A model generated the notes under the pieces. It searched no databases, was not told where the DNA came from, and worked only from the letters and a program-made list of their open reading frames with translations. From JAGNLA01 sp964639885 (GTDB taxonomy: Bacteria > Caldisericota > Caldisericia > JAAYUI01): DNA of 64,000 nucleotides. Position 1 is the stretch's first letter; each line of letters begins with the position of its first letter. Shown here in pieces: positions 17,661 to 26,221 of the stretch. The stretch is from NCBI GenBank assembly GCA_964639885.1, contig CAZXEH010000006.1, positions 16,856 to 80,855 of the forward strand, written 5' to 3'. Position numbers and translations under genes: made by a program.

Positions 17661-17853
17661 TAGCCCATCATTTAAATCCAAGTTCATATTTTCATAATTG
17701 TAATTGGGTTATCTGTTTTGATTGCAGTATTTATTGATAATTATGTAAACAAGAATAGTTAATATATATTTAGGCTTTTGAATCAGTTGCAATAAATTTG
17801 TAATTTCAATTGAGAGCGTTGATTATTGTATGTTTGCACAAATAAATAATTAT

Positions 17854-19005
17854 CTAAAATGTTTCGTCGATATAGCAAGTAATGCTCGTCAAATGATTGG
17901 CACTAATGCTCCTATTGCTTTGGAAGACAACATTCCTTGGTTTCATGAAAGTTTTCCATGTAATTTTCTCATCAAATGCCAAACACCGTGCATGAAAGTC
18001 AACTTTACCAGTTTGTGTATCAATTTTCCACAATGTCAAATCATCCGGACACCAAAAATTGAAATAGTATATTGATAAATCAGAAAATATAAACCAGCTT
18101 GCATTTTTTGGGATTTTTGTGGACCAAAGAAATGCCCATGAATCAGTATTGAATGCATCCAAAACAATATTATCATTTATTTCATCAATACACGTAATTC
18201 CCAGAATATTGTTTGATATATTGATATCGCAAATGTAACTATCATTATACTCCATCTTGAAAACTTCTTTTCCAGTACTGGCATCAAGACATATTACCCT
18301 TGAAGGTTTGTTTTCTTTGGGATGCGTTGTGGAAAGCAGAACAATGTTGTTTTTAACACCATGGAAATCGAATCCTGGTTTGGGAATATCATATACCCAC
18401 AACGTTTTTTGGATATATGGGTCAATAAGTTTTAATTGATCAGACTTAACAAACACCATGCCATTCCAAATGCTGTCTACATGTGTAAATACATCGTCCA
18501 TTCGATAAAGGAAATTTCCTGTGACTAGATCAAAGATGTAAATGTCGTTGTCCATGTGCACAATGACAAGATTCCCCCGAGCTTCACACCAGACAAATTT
18601 CGGACTTGTTTTAGGTTTAATATCATTTGTCCACTTTTGTTCAAACTTTAAGTTTGAGCTAACTAAGCTATATTCACTGCTATCTGAAGAATGAGTTACA
18701 TAAACAAGTTTTCCATCGCATGCTTCTATCGTCTCAGGGATAAGATTGACAGGAAAATAAAAAGGTTCTTTGTTTTGTTGTTCACCACTGCAATAAGCAT
18801 ATGTATTGAAATAGAATCCACTGTCTTTGAATCTGTCTTTGAAAACTACTATTACAGTGTTGGCAGTGTAATGGACGCTTGAACTTTCATGCTCGATATC
18901 AAATTCAACTTTCCAAAGAGTCTTGTATTTATATTGAGCCTTGATTTGAGATGCAAAATTTGTAATCAATACAACACAGGACAAGCAAAGAAGTATCCTC
19001 TTCAT
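17854..19005 (-). CDS. Secreted PQQ-like beta-propeller protein, AT-rich
   Basis: The 383-residue product starts with a signal peptide (RILLCLSCVVLITNFASQIKAQ). Repeating propeller-blade patterns follow, such as YIFDLVTGNFLYRMD, LKLIDPYIQKTLWVYD, CLDASTGKEVFKMEY and LWKIDTQTGKVDF, the hallmark of PQQ-like or WD-like repeats without enzyme residues. No function can be assigned. It is notably AT-rich and lies between the subtilase and a repeat-protein gene. The start is the ATG at 19005; a TAACCT -10 box seven bases upstream and the absence of a ribosome binding site suggest a leaderless mRNA. No terminator is visible between it and the subtilase gene. Confidence 0.75.
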   Translation of the reverse strand: MKRILLCLSCVVLITNFASQIKAQYKYKTLWKVEFDIEHESSSVHYTANTVIVVFKDRFKDSGFYFNTYAYCSGEQQNKEPFYFPVNLIPETIEACDGKLVYVTHSSDSSEYSLVSSNLKFEQKWTNDIKPKTSPKFVWCEARGNLVIVHMDNDIYIFDLVTGNFLYRMDDVFTHVDSIWNGMVFVKSDQLKLIDPYIQKTLWVYDIPKPGFDFHGVKNNIVLLSTTHPKENKPSRVICLDASTGKEVFKMEYNDSYICDINISNNILGITCIDEINDNIVLDAFNTDSWAFLWSTKIPKNASWFIFSDLSIYYFNFWCPDDLTLWKIDTQTGKVDFHARCLAFDEKITWKTFMKPRNVVFQSNRSISANHLTSITCYIDETF

Positions 19006-19011
19006 AAACTA

Positions 19012-19040
19012 AGGTTAACCCAAAACCTGCAAAAGGTCAA
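19012..19040 (-). promoter_or_regulatory. Candidate leaderless promoter of the PQQ-like gene
   Basis: On the minus strand TTGACC (19040-19035), 17 nt and TAACCT (19017-19012) lie upstream of the ATG at 19005, which is the seventh base after the -10. The arrangement is the same as at the HAD hydrolase gene. Confidence 0.5.
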
Positions 19041-19045
19041 CTGAA

Positions 19046-19765
19046 TCAGTCGATGTAATTGATTGGACCGTAGATATCTGCCTCATCTTTAAACCTGGTA
19101 TTCCCACCATGAAGGTTTGTTATCGGCCCCATTATGTCGCCTTCGATTTCAAGGTCGCCGCCATCGTTTGTGATAGGCCCGTAGACGTCTCCTTTAATTA
19201 TGACAAAAGAACCCTTCTTCATCGCCAAAGGCCCGTAAACATCACCGTTTATCGTGACTTTGACTGATTCAGCCACGGTACAGCTCATATACAAATCTTT
19301 CAGGACTTTGTCCTCCCTGATTGTCAGCTCGGAATTTCTGTCTGAATCAACATTGTCAAAGCTTCCAAAAGCCTGGTTTATTGAATTTCTTACTTGCCTT
19401 TCAACAAATCCAGAAGGTATTATCCTTTTGACTTCATCGGAGGTTTTCACAACTTCAAGGTCTTTGCCCCATGTGACCTTTTCCATGGTTGTCGGGTTGA
19501 AGTCAACGTCCCTGTCAGCCCAGACAACCACAAGGTCGCCTGCAACCTCAACAGAATCATCGTCAACCAGTTCCGAAGGAAGAACGGCTTTCATCAGAGG
19601 CTTGCCTTTTCTGAAATGTCCAACAATTGCCATTACTTCAGGATCAAACATGAGTGGGTCAATCATGGCTACAACTTTGCCATCGACAGGCTCCATGACA
19701 CCCGGATCAACCAATTCTTTCTCCAGAACAAACATATGCGACTTGTAGGTGTGTTTGTAGCTCAT
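19046..19765 (-). CDS. Unknown protein with C-terminal GD-x-x-GP beta-solenoid-like repeats
   Basis: This 239-residue protein is not recognised. It has no signal peptide. Residues ~1-125 are mixed alpha/beta with many acidic residues. The last ~80 residues hold at least four imperfect repeats of about 18-20 residues built on GDVYGPL, GDVYGPIT, GDIMGPIT and ADIYGPIN, each preceded by a short alternating hydrophobic strand (VTI, VII, LEI). This resembles a right-handed beta-solenoid such as those of bactofilins, but the motif itself is different. Its ATG overlaps by 4 nt the stop of an upstream ribbon-helix-helix-like gene, so the two are probably co-expressed. A structural or polymerising cytoplasmic protein is possible; that is inference. 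Confidence 0.7.
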   Translation of the reverse strand: MSYKHTYKSHMFVLEKELVDPGVMEPVDGKVVAMIDPLMFDPEVMAIVGHFRKGKPLMKAVLPSELVDDDSVEVAGDLVVVWADRDVDFNPTTMEKVTWGKDLEVVKTSDEVKRIIPSGFVERQVRNSINQAFGSFDNVDSDRNSELTIREDKVLKDLYMSCTVAESVKVTINGDVYGPLAMKKGSFVIIKGDVYGPITNDGGDLEIEGDIMGPITNLHGGNTRFKDEADIYGPINYID

Positions 19766-19935
19766 TCTTCCTCCCTTTGGGGGATTTCCCCGTGCTCATC
19801 TTCATAGTGCTTGATGTAGTCAAGGATTGCCTGTTCAGTGATTTTTGTGATCGGCTTCCTGCTCCACCATGCAAGATTGCGGAGTTTCTCAAGCGTCTCC
19901 GGTTCTACCAGCGTTGAAAAGACTTGTTTGGCCAT
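19762..19935 (-). CDS. Small ribbon-helix-helix (CopG/ParD-like) DNA-binding protein
   Basis: The 57-residue product fits a ribbon-helix-helix fold: a strand QVFSTLVEPETLEKL, a helix LRNLAWWSRKP, then ITKITEQAILDYIKHYEDEH with an acidic tail. Such proteins dimerise and bind operator DNA, often regulating their own operon. The promoter just upstream places the transcription start at or next to the ATG at 19935, so that start is preferred over an ATG at 19947, which lies inside the -10 box. It overlaps the downstream repeat-protein gene by 4 nt (ATGA). No toxin-like partner is evident; the downstream protein is far larger than typical toxins. Confidence 0.7.
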   Translation of the reverse strand: MAKQVFSTLVEPETLEKLRNLAWWSRKPITKITEQAILDYIKHYEDEHGEIPQREEE

Positions 19936-19942
19936 GTGATAA

Positions 19943-19970
19943 AGCATAGCAAGAATATCTTTATAGTCAA
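19943..19970 (-). promoter_or_regulatory. Candidate leaderless promoter of the RHH gene
   Basis: On the minus strand TTGACT (19970-19965), 16 nt and TATGCT (19948-19943) precede the ATG at 19935 by seven bases. No ribosome binding site is present. Confidence 0.5.
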
Positions 19971-19994
19971 GAGTATAAAGAGTGACTTGATAAC

Positions 19995-20025
19995 AAAAAA
20001 GGGGATGCGCATGGCATCCCCTTTT
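19995..20025 (-). terminator. Rho-independent terminator after glnA
   Basis: On the minus strand AAAAGGGGATGC and GCATCCCCTTTT pair around a short CATGC loop and run into TTTTTTG. It starts 18 nt after the glnA stop and marks the end of the 20-gene minus-strand run. Confidence 0.93.
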
Positions 20026-20042
20026 GAAAGAGCTTGTTTGAA

Positions 20043-21455
20043 TCAGAGATAGTCGTACATCTCGAATTCGACCGGGTGAGGCTGGCGTTCCATTTTTACT
20101 GAATCGGCAGTCTTCGACCTGATGAACATGTCGAGCTGGTCTTTAGTGAATACGTCGGCTTCGAGAAGGAAATCCCTGTCTTTCCTGAGTTCATCGAGGG
20201 CTTCCTTGAGGGTTGCCGGTACAGATGTTTTTGGCTCCCAACCTTCCGGCATCTTTTCAAGTGGACCGTATTCGCCTTCAGGATTGAGATTCTTCTTGAT
20301 TCCGTCGAGTCCGGCCATAAGGATTGCGGCGATTCCAAGGTATGGGTTTGCTGTTGCGTCCATAACCCTGTACTCGAAACGCTTTTCGTTTGCTTCGGTT
20401 GCATAGGCCGGAATTCTGACGGCTGCGTTTCTGTTTGCCATGCCGTAGCAGACATTGCATGGCGCTTCATGTCCTCTGACGAGTCTCTTGTAGGAGTTTG
20501 TTGACGGGTTTGTGATGGCTGCAAGTGCCGGTGCATGTTTGAGGATACCGGCAAGGAAACTGAGGGCAATCTTTGAGAGACCCATGTAACCAGATGGGTC
20601 TGAGAACGGGTATTCCGATTTTCCACCGGTGAGCATATGGTGAACGTGAAGCCCTGAACCAGCTTCGCCGTAGATTGGTTTTGGCATGAATGAGGCGTGC
20701 ATTCCATAGTCTGCTGCAACGTTTCTGACAATGTACTTGCCCCAGGTGATGGAGTCTGCTGCCTGCAACGCCGGCATGAGGTTGAACTCGATTTCCTGTT
20801 GGCTTGGGCCTGCAACTTCGTGGTGATGGTACTTTACCTTGAATCCAAGTTCCTGGAGTGCGAGAACTGCATCAACCCTCTGCTGATAGGTTGTGTCCTT
20901 GGGTGGAACAACGTGATAACCGGACTTGTAGGCAATTCTTGTAGCACACGAGTAATCCATTTCAGGATCGCCCCAGTAGCCTTCGTCTGAGATGATTTCA
21001 GCCATCAGCGCATGCGGTTCGGTTCTCAGCCTGATGTCGTCAAAAATGAAATATTCAAGTTCCGGGCCAAAAAGAGCTTCTTTTGCAATACCCATGTCCT
21101 GCATGAGTTTGAGAGCCTTTTTCAAAACATTTCTTGGGTCTCCGGCAAATGGATGGATTTCAACTCCGGCTTCCCAGACTTCGCACATGAAGGTTGCGGT
21201 CGGATCTTCAAAACAGGGGTCAAGCTGGACTGATTCGCCGATGATTGGCCTTGCAATGAAATCAGACTTCTTGGTTTCAGCAAAACCAAAGTTTGATCCA
21301 TCAAAACCAAAGCCAAACTCAAGCTTTTTCTCGGTGAGGTTGGCAGTCGGGATTGTCACATGGTGGAGCCTGCCGTTTGCGTCCACAATCTTGAAATCCA
21401 CCATCTCACAATCAAGGTTTCTTATCTGGTCAAGGGCATTTTTGAATTTATCCAC
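20043..21455 (-). CDS. glnA: Glutamine synthetase, type I
   Basis: The 470-residue product matches GS I: GFGFDGSNFGF near the start, FGPELEYFIFD, AGPSQQEIEFNL, the GSGLHVHHML metal/substrate motif, ITNPSTNSYKRLV and RFEYRVMDATANPYL. It makes glutamine from glutamate, ammonia and ATP. The region where adenylylated enzymes carry NLYDLP reads NLNPEGEYGPL, so the adenylylation tyrosine motif appears absent. The start is a GTG at 21455 after GAGGAGG, overlapping korC by 8 nt. It is the last gene of the long minus-strand run and follows the 2-oxoacid oxidoreductase genes, linking 2-oxoglutarate supply and nitrogen assimilation on one transcript. Confidence 0.96.
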   Translation of the reverse strand: MDKFKNALDQIRNLDCEMVDFKIVDANGRLHHVTIPTANLTEKKLEFGFGFDGSNFGFAETKKSDFIARPIIGESVQLDPCFEDPTATFMCEVWEAGVEIHPFAGDPRNVLKKALKLMQDMGIAKEALFGPELEYFIFDDIRLRTEPHALMAEIISDEGYWGDPEMDYSCATRIAYKSGYHVVPPKDTTYQQRVDAVLALQELGFKVKYHHHEVAGPSQQEIEFNLMPALQAADSITWGKYIVRNVAADYGMHASFMPKPIYGEAGSGLHVHHMLTGGKSEYPFSDPSGYMGLSKIALSFLAGILKHAPALAAITNPSTNSYKRLVRGHEAPCNVCYGMANRNAAVRIPAYATEANEKRFEYRVMDATANPYLGIAAILMAGLDGIKKNLNPEGEYGPLEKMPEGWEPKTSVPATLKEALDELRKDRDFLLEADVFTKDQLDMFIRSKTADSVKMERQPHPVEFEMYDYL

Positions 21456-22050
21456 GTTTAACCTCCTCGGCTAGTCTGTATCCAAGCTCAAGAGCCTTCT
21501 GGTTGCTGGCCTTGAATTCCTTTTTGAATGATTCGTGAACGATCTCTTCGATTGAGTCTCTGGTTACAACTTCTGTCAATCCGACAACAACGCCGAGGCT
21601 GACGATGTTGATGGCTACACCTGTACCGAGTTCGGCAATAATCTCTCTCCACATCGGTATTCCAAAATAGAACGGACCTTTGTCGGATGGTTCCATATCA
21701 GGAAGCAGGATTGAATCATAAACAACCAGACCGTTTGGAACTACATCGTGGCTGAATTTTGTGATGCCGTCAGGAGTGAGGGCGAGGAGGAAATCCGGTG
21801 CAACAAGTTTTGGATAGAAAATGTCTCCGTCTTTGATGACGATTTCTGCTTTTGTTGCTGATCCTCTGGCTTCAGCGCCATAGACCTGCGACTGGAGAGC
21901 GTTGTGGCCTTCCCTGATTCCGGCTTTTGCCAAAATGACCGAGGCGGTGATGAGTCCATGTCCACCAGAACCAGAAAGTCTGAAATTTTCGGCTTTCCTG
22001 CCACCAAACATCTTGCCGTGAAGGGCATTCCATGAAGGGTTAGGGTTCAT
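21448..22050 (-). CDS. korC: 2-oxoacid:ferredoxin oxidoreductase, gamma subunit
   Basis: The 200-residue product has the gamma-subunit start pattern RLSGSGGHGLITASVILAKAG and the QSQVYGAEARGSATKAEIVI motif, with FLLALTPDG further on. Together with the alpha, beta and ferredoxin subunits it forms an enzyme that oxidatively decarboxylates a 2-oxoacid to an acyl-CoA while reducing ferredoxin. Subunit layout (four separate genes, D-A-B-C order) suggests 2-oxoglutarate, though branched-chain 2-oxoacids cannot be excluded. The start overlaps korB by 4 nt and its end overlaps glnA by 8 nt. The first ~20 residues are an extension before the conserved fold. Confidence 0.9.
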   Translation of the reverse strand: MNPNPSWNALHGKMFGGRKAENFRLSGSGGHGLITASVILAKAGIREGHNALQSQVYGAEARGSATKAEIVIKDGDIFYPKLVAPDFLLALTPDGITKFSHDVVPNGLVVYDSILLPDMEPSDKGPFYFGIPMWREIIAELGTGVAINIVSLGVVVGLTEVVTRDSIEEIVHESFKKEFKASNQKALELGYRLAEEVKRG

Positions 22051-22871
22051 AGTCCAGCCTCCTTCTTTGTGGCCAGAATGCAGGAGGTGTAGTTCTCAAA
22101 GAATGTTGCTCTTGGCTCATTTTTGATGATGCCTCTTGCATATTTGCCGCGTTTTTGCTCAGGTGTCAAATTGTCAAATTTTGATTTTGGAACGAGAACC
22201 GACTGCTGAAGCTCTATAAGATCGTATGGAGTTTTGAATCTGTTGACCCTACCATAGTATGTTGGGCACTGGGTGAAGATGTCCATTGCCGAGAAGCCAC
22301 GGTGTTCAAGGGCGTCCTTCATAATCGAGACCATCTCCTTGAAATAGGCAGTTCCGGTTCTTGCAACAAATGGAGCTCCAGCGCCTATGAGCAGGTCGAC
22401 AATATTGAACGGATCCTCAACGTGGCCACATGGGGATGTTGCCGAAATTGATCCATATGGAGTTGTGGGGCTGTACTGTCCGCCTGTCATGCCATAGGTG
22501 TAGTTGTTGACGATGAAAACGTGGATGTCCTGGTTTCGTCTTGCTGCGTGTATGATGTGATTGCCACCGATTGAGGTTGCATCTCCATCTCCAGTCATGA
22601 CGATAACCTTTAGGTTTGGGTTGGCAAGCTTTGCGCCAAGTGCAAACGGAATTGCCCTGCCATGAAGTGTATGGAGTGAGTCAAAGATTGTGTAGGTCGC
22701 AATTCTTGATGAACAGCCGATACCGCCGACAATGAGAATCTGGGTCGGATCCCAGTGAAGCTCATCAATTGCAGCAAACAGACCGTGCATAACAATTCCA
22801 TTGCCGCATCCCGGACAGAAAACGTGAGGGAGCTTGTCTCTTTTCATGTAACGAAGCATGTCTTCTCTCAT
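22047..22871 (-). CDS. korB: 2-oxoacid:ferredoxin oxidoreductase, beta subunit
   Basis: The 274-residue product has the beta-subunit CPGCGNG motif near residue 20, the GIGCSSR segment, HGRAIPFALGAKLANP and the thiamine diphosphate/Mg motif GDGDATSIGGNH followed by NNYTYGMTGGQYSPTTP. It binds thiamine diphosphate and carries the catalytic site with the alpha subunit. The ATG at 22871 has GGAGG upstream and overlaps the korA stop by 4 nt; the longer frame to 22925 would overlap korA by 58 nt. Strict co-organisation with korD, korA and korC supports one complex. Confidence 0.93.
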   Translation of the reverse strand: MREDMLRYMKRDKLPHVFCPGCGNGIVMHGLFAAIDELHWDPTQILIVGGIGCSSRIATYTIFDSLHTLHGRAIPFALGAKLANPNLKVIVMTGDGDATSIGGNHIIHAARRNQDIHVFIVNNYTYGMTGGQYSPTTPYGSISATSPCGHVEDPFNIVDLLIGAGAPFVARTGTAYFKEMVSIMKDALEHRGFSAMDIFTQCPTYYGRVNRFKTPYDLIELQQSVLVPKSKFDNLTPEQKRGKYARGIIKNEPRATFFENYTSCILATKKEAGL

Positions 22872-23989
22872 ACGCCCTCCGCCACTTTGCGAAGCTGTTC
22901 CGGTGTGATCAGTTCTCCATCCCATCTGTTGAGCGGAATGATATTTTTGGTCGGGCCGAACAGCCTCTGGATTTCTCGTACCATCATGCCCATGTTGAGT
23001 TCCGGCACAATGATGTTTTTTGCTTTTTCGAGCTTTTGTTTTATAAGTTTGTCGTGGAACGGCCAGAGCGTGACCATTCTAAGATAACCCCACTTCGGAT
23101 TCTTTGCATCGTTAACGACCTGTAGAACCGTTCTGTGCATGCAGCCATAGCTGAAGAAAACGGTTTCGGCATTGTTTAGGTTGTACTCATCGATCTCGGC
23201 CACTTCATCGATGTAGTTTTCTATCTTGTCAACAATTCTCTTGTTGAAGCGGTTTGCGACATCTGCGGCAGTGTTCTGGAAACCGGATTCGTCGTGGTAA
23301 AGTGCGGTGACTACGGTTCTGAAGCCAGTACCGAACCTCGCCATGTGAGGGATAAGCTTCTCATCGGCTTCATAGGTTTTGTATCTTGTTGGGTCGGTGG
23401 GTTCAATCCTGTTGACGATTGGAATGTTGGCGTGGATGTCGATATCGACTCTTTCCCTCATGTGGGCGATTGTCTCGTCGGTGAGGAAGATAACCGGCGT
23501 TCTGAAGCGTTCTGCAAGATTGAATGCCTTGATTGCCAGATAATATGACTCCTTGACCGATGATGGGCACACTACAATTGACGGGTGGTCACCATGGGTT
23601 CCCCATCTTGCCTGATAGACATCGGCCTGGGTTGTCTTGGTCGGAAGACCGGTTGACGGGCCACCACGCATGACATCGACAATGACAATCGGTGCTTCAA
23701 CCATTTGCCCGTATCCGAGACCTTCCTGCATGAGCGAGAATCCCGGGCCTGAGGTTGCCGTCATTACCTTTGCGCCTGCCAGCGATGCGCCAATGAGCGC
23801 ACACACCGAGGCGATTTCATCCTCCATCTGGATGTAGATGCCACCGTTTTGCGGAAGCATATAAGACATCTGTTCCGCCACTTCAGTGGAAGGAGTTATC
23901 GGGTAGCCCGCAAAGAAAGAGCAACCGGCCATGATTGCTGCGTTAGCAACAGCCTGTGACCCTTGCCAAAGATAAGACTCAACTGACAT
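22868..23989 (-). CDS. korA: 2-oxoacid:ferredoxin oxidoreductase, alpha subunit
   Basis: The 373-residue product shows GSQAVANAAIMAGCSFFAGYPITPSTE in pieces, MEDEIASVCALIGASLAGAKVMTATSGPGFSLM, and the segment VDVMRGGPSTGLPTKTTQAD characteristic of 2-oxoglutarate ferredoxin oxidoreductase alpha subunits. The second domain carries ETVFFSYGCMHRTVLQV. It is the large structural and catalytic partner of korB. The start overlaps korD by 11 nt with GGTGG upstream; the end overlaps korB by 4 nt. Substrate assignment to 2-oxoglutarate is by resemblance and by the neighbouring glnA. Confidence 0.93.
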   Translation of the reverse strand: MSVESYLWQGSQAVANAAIMAGCSFFAGYPITPSTEVAEQMSYMLPQNGGIYIQMEDEIASVCALIGASLAGAKVMTATSGPGFSLMQEGLGYGQMVEAPIVIVDVMRGGPSTGLPTKTTQADVYQARWGTHGDHPSIVVCPSSVKESYYLAIKAFNLAERFRTPVIFLTDETIAHMRERVDIDIHANIPIVNRIEPTDPTRYKTYEADEKLIPHMARFGTGFRTVVTALYHDESGFQNTAADVANRFNKRIVDKIENYIDEVAEIDEYNLNNAETVFFSYGCMHRTVLQVVNDAKNPKWGYLRMVTLWPFHDKLIKQKLEKAKNIIVPELNMGMMVREIQRLFGPTKNIIPLNRWDGELITPEQLRKVAEGV

Positions 23990-24182
23990 CTTCTACCACC
24001 TCCAACGCAAAATCAGGACAAATCCAGTAGCATTGCTGGCATCCGATGCACCTTGTGTCGTCATCGACGACAACCTGCCCACGCTCATTGATTTTGTAGA
24101 CAGACTTCGGGCACACCTTGAGACACAGCTGGCAGGATTTGCAGTACTCTCTAAAATGCTTCACCTTGAATTTTTTAGCCAT
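23979..24182 (-). CDS. korD: 2-oxoacid:ferredoxin oxidoreductase, delta (ferredoxin-like) subunit
   Basis: The 67-residue product holds two 4Fe-4S motifs, CKSCQLCLKVCP and CIGCQQCYWICP, and nothing else beyond short flanks. It would transfer electrons from the thiamine site to ferredoxin. The start is the ATG at 24182, with AGGGG upstream and 8 nt after the glyS stop; an upstream ATG at 24245 would lie inside glyS. The end overlaps korA by 11 nt. Confidence 0.92.
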   Translation of the reverse strand: MAKKFKVKHFREYCKSCQLCLKVCPKSVYKINERGQVVVDDDTRCIGCQQCYWICPDFALEVVEDVS

Positions 24183-24190
24183 CTCAACCC

Positions 24191-26221
24191 CTATATCGCA
24201 ATTTCGACAAAATCGGCCACCCTCCTGATTGTGGAAAGAAGCCATGAAAGGAAATTTTTTCTGTTGGTGCGTATCTTTTCGTCATCAGCATTTACCATGA
24301 CCGAATTAAAGTAGCTTTCAGCAGGATCGGTCAGGCTTGAGATAATTTCAAGCTCGTCTTTTGATGTTTTTGCAGTCTCCAGCTTTTCGGCAACAGATCG
24401 TGCTTCAAAAGCAAATGTTATTTCAATCTCCTCGATAAAGAGATCGTCTTTGAAATCTGATGTTTTCCAGTCTTTTAAGATGTTGTTGAGACGTTTTGTC
24501 GTTGCAACGATGCCGGCAAATTTAGAATCAGAGTATTTTTCCTGGATCGCCTGGATGCGTTCCTGAATCACTCTTATGTCAGAAAGTTCGCGAGAGAGCG
24601 AGGCTCTGATTGCATCATACCTGAAGCCTTTGGATTTGAGAAGGTTTTCAAGCCTCGCCTTGAGGAAATCCAGACCTTCCTCGACTGCCTTCGGATTTCT
24701 CTTGAACGAGACTGATTCACAGGTTTCGAGAAGCTTTGTCAGGTCAGTCGTTACATCACCCTCTAGCAGAATTCTAAGCAAACCAAAAGCGAAACGCCTG
24801 ACTCCAAGGGGATCGGCCGATGATTTCGGGAGGTTGCCCGATGAAACAAGGTTCATGAATGAGTCAGCCTTATCGATCAAAGATACCGCCTGACCAAGCT
24901 TTGTCGTTGGGATTTCGTCGGATTCGCCTGCTGGTTTGTACTGCTGGGCAATTGCGCCTGCAACCTCTGCATTTTCACCATCAAGGCTAGCGTAAAGGCC
25001 ACCTATTTGGCCCTGGAGATCGTCATGTTCCCTTACAACAGAAGTGGCAAGATCAGCTTTCGAAAGATCAAGCGCTCGAATAAGGGATTTTTTGTCCACA
25101 TCAAGATTTGACTCTTCTGCAATTTTGACCATTCTCGCTGTTTTGTCAGCCAGAGTTCCAAGGTTTTTCATGAAAGCTATGCCGGAAAGCCTTGCTGCAA
25201 AATCTGTAAGCTTGTGCTTCCTGTCTTCAGCGAAGAAAAACTTTGCGTCGGAAAGCCTGCCCATCAAAACTTTCAGCTCGCCAGCCATTGCAAGCGCAAC
25301 CACATCCTGGGTTCCATTGATAACAAGACCGAATTTGTTTGAGAGTTTGCCATTCTTTTCGAGAGGGATGAAACGAAGGTCGGAAACCAGAACCGATCTT
25401 AAAACCAGGTCTGGCGTAGAATCAATGTATTCCTGAGGAAATTCTCCAATAACCACAAGCGGTCTTTCAACAATTCCGGCCAACTCCTCGAGGAGTGAAT
25501 CTATTTTTACAGCCTTTAACCTGATCGAATCAGCCTGTGATAAGGCCTGGTTGAAGATGTATTCTTTTCGTTCTTCGTAGTTTCCGGTCACACCAATCTT
25601 TTTCAGTGTTTCGAGGTATTCTTGTGCTGACTTTATCTCAACAGCTTCGGTTTTTTTTGATCTTGGTGTTCTTGTGAACCGGTCAGCTTTTGCCGATGCG
25701 ATTTGGCAATCGACAACCTTGTCATCGAGAAGGGCAACAATCCATCGGATCGGTCTGACCCATGAAATGCCCGTTTCGTCCCATCTCATCGAGTGCGGGT
25801 GAGGGAATGAGAGGACGACTTTGGGCAAGTCGTTTACCATGATGTCTGAAAGTTTTTTTCCTTCAATCTTGACGATGGCGCTCGCGTACTCGGTGCCACC
25901 GATGTTCGAGAACTGGACTTCCTCGGGTTTGATGTTTACCTTTTGGGCAAAACCGAGCAGGGCTTTGGTTGGCTGTCCGTCCTGAAAGCAGAGGTTTTTG
26001 GGTGGGCCCTTTTCCTGTTTTTCTGATGAAGGGCCTTCGGTTTCGATTGATTCGAAATATAAACCGAGTCTTCTTGGAGTGGCCACTGTTTTTGGTTCAT
26101 CAAACTTTATGCCTGAATCTGTCAAAGCTTTGCAAAATCCTGACTTCAAATGATCAATAGCAGGCAGGATCAACCTTGCCGGCATTTCTTCGCAGCCAAT
26201 CTCGATTGCAAGCTTATTCAT
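24191..26221 (-). CDS. glyS: Glycine-tRNA ligase, beta subunit
   Basis: The 676-residue product begins with the family pattern LAIEIGCEEMPARLI and TPRRLGLYFE, and carries MRWDETGISWVRPIRWIVALLD, VIGEFPQEYIDSTPDLVLRSVLVSDLRFIPL and QIGGLYASLDGE further along. The C-terminal region has an anticodon-binding-like helical part. It forms an alpha2beta2 enzyme with GlyQ that charges glycine to tRNA, the form found in many bacteria but not in archaea or eukaryote cytosol. The ATG overlaps the glyQ stop by 8 nt (ATGAATAA). Confidence 0.95.
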   Translation of the reverse strand: MNKLAIEIGCEEMPARLILPAIDHLKSGFCKALTDSGIKFDEPKTVATPRRLGLYFESIETEGPSSEKQEKGPPKNLCFQDGQPTKALLGFAQKVNIKPEEVQFSNIGGTEYASAIVKIEGKKLSDIMVNDLPKVVLSFPHPHSMRWDETGISWVRPIRWIVALLDDKVVDCQIASAKADRFTRTPRSKKTEAVEIKSAQEYLETLKKIGVTGNYEERKEYIFNQALSQADSIRLKAVKIDSLLEELAGIVERPLVVIGEFPQEYIDSTPDLVLRSVLVSDLRFIPLEKNGKLSNKFGLVINGTQDVVALAMAGELKVLMGRLSDAKFFFAEDRKHKLTDFAARLSGIAFMKNLGTLADKTARMVKIAEESNLDVDKKSLIRALDLSKADLATSVVREHDDLQGQIGGLYASLDGENAEVAGAIAQQYKPAGESDEIPTTKLGQAVSLIDKADSFMNLVSSGNLPKSSADPLGVRRFAFGLLRILLEGDVTTDLTKLLETCESVSFKRNPKAVEEGLDFLKARLENLLKSKGFRYDAIRASLSRELSDIRVIQERIQAIQEKYSDSKFAGIVATTKRLNNILKDWKTSDFKDDLFIEEIEITFAFEARSVAEKLETAKTSKDELEIISSLTDPAESYFNSVMVNADDEKIRTNRKNFLSWLLSTIRRVADFVEIAI

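Noticed and set aside
19046..19300. Short DNA repeats resembling a CRISPR array in the GDVYGP region
   Set aside because: Repeats are imperfect, in frame and translate to a protein motif; no spacers or cas genes. No CRISPR array seen anywhere in the window.
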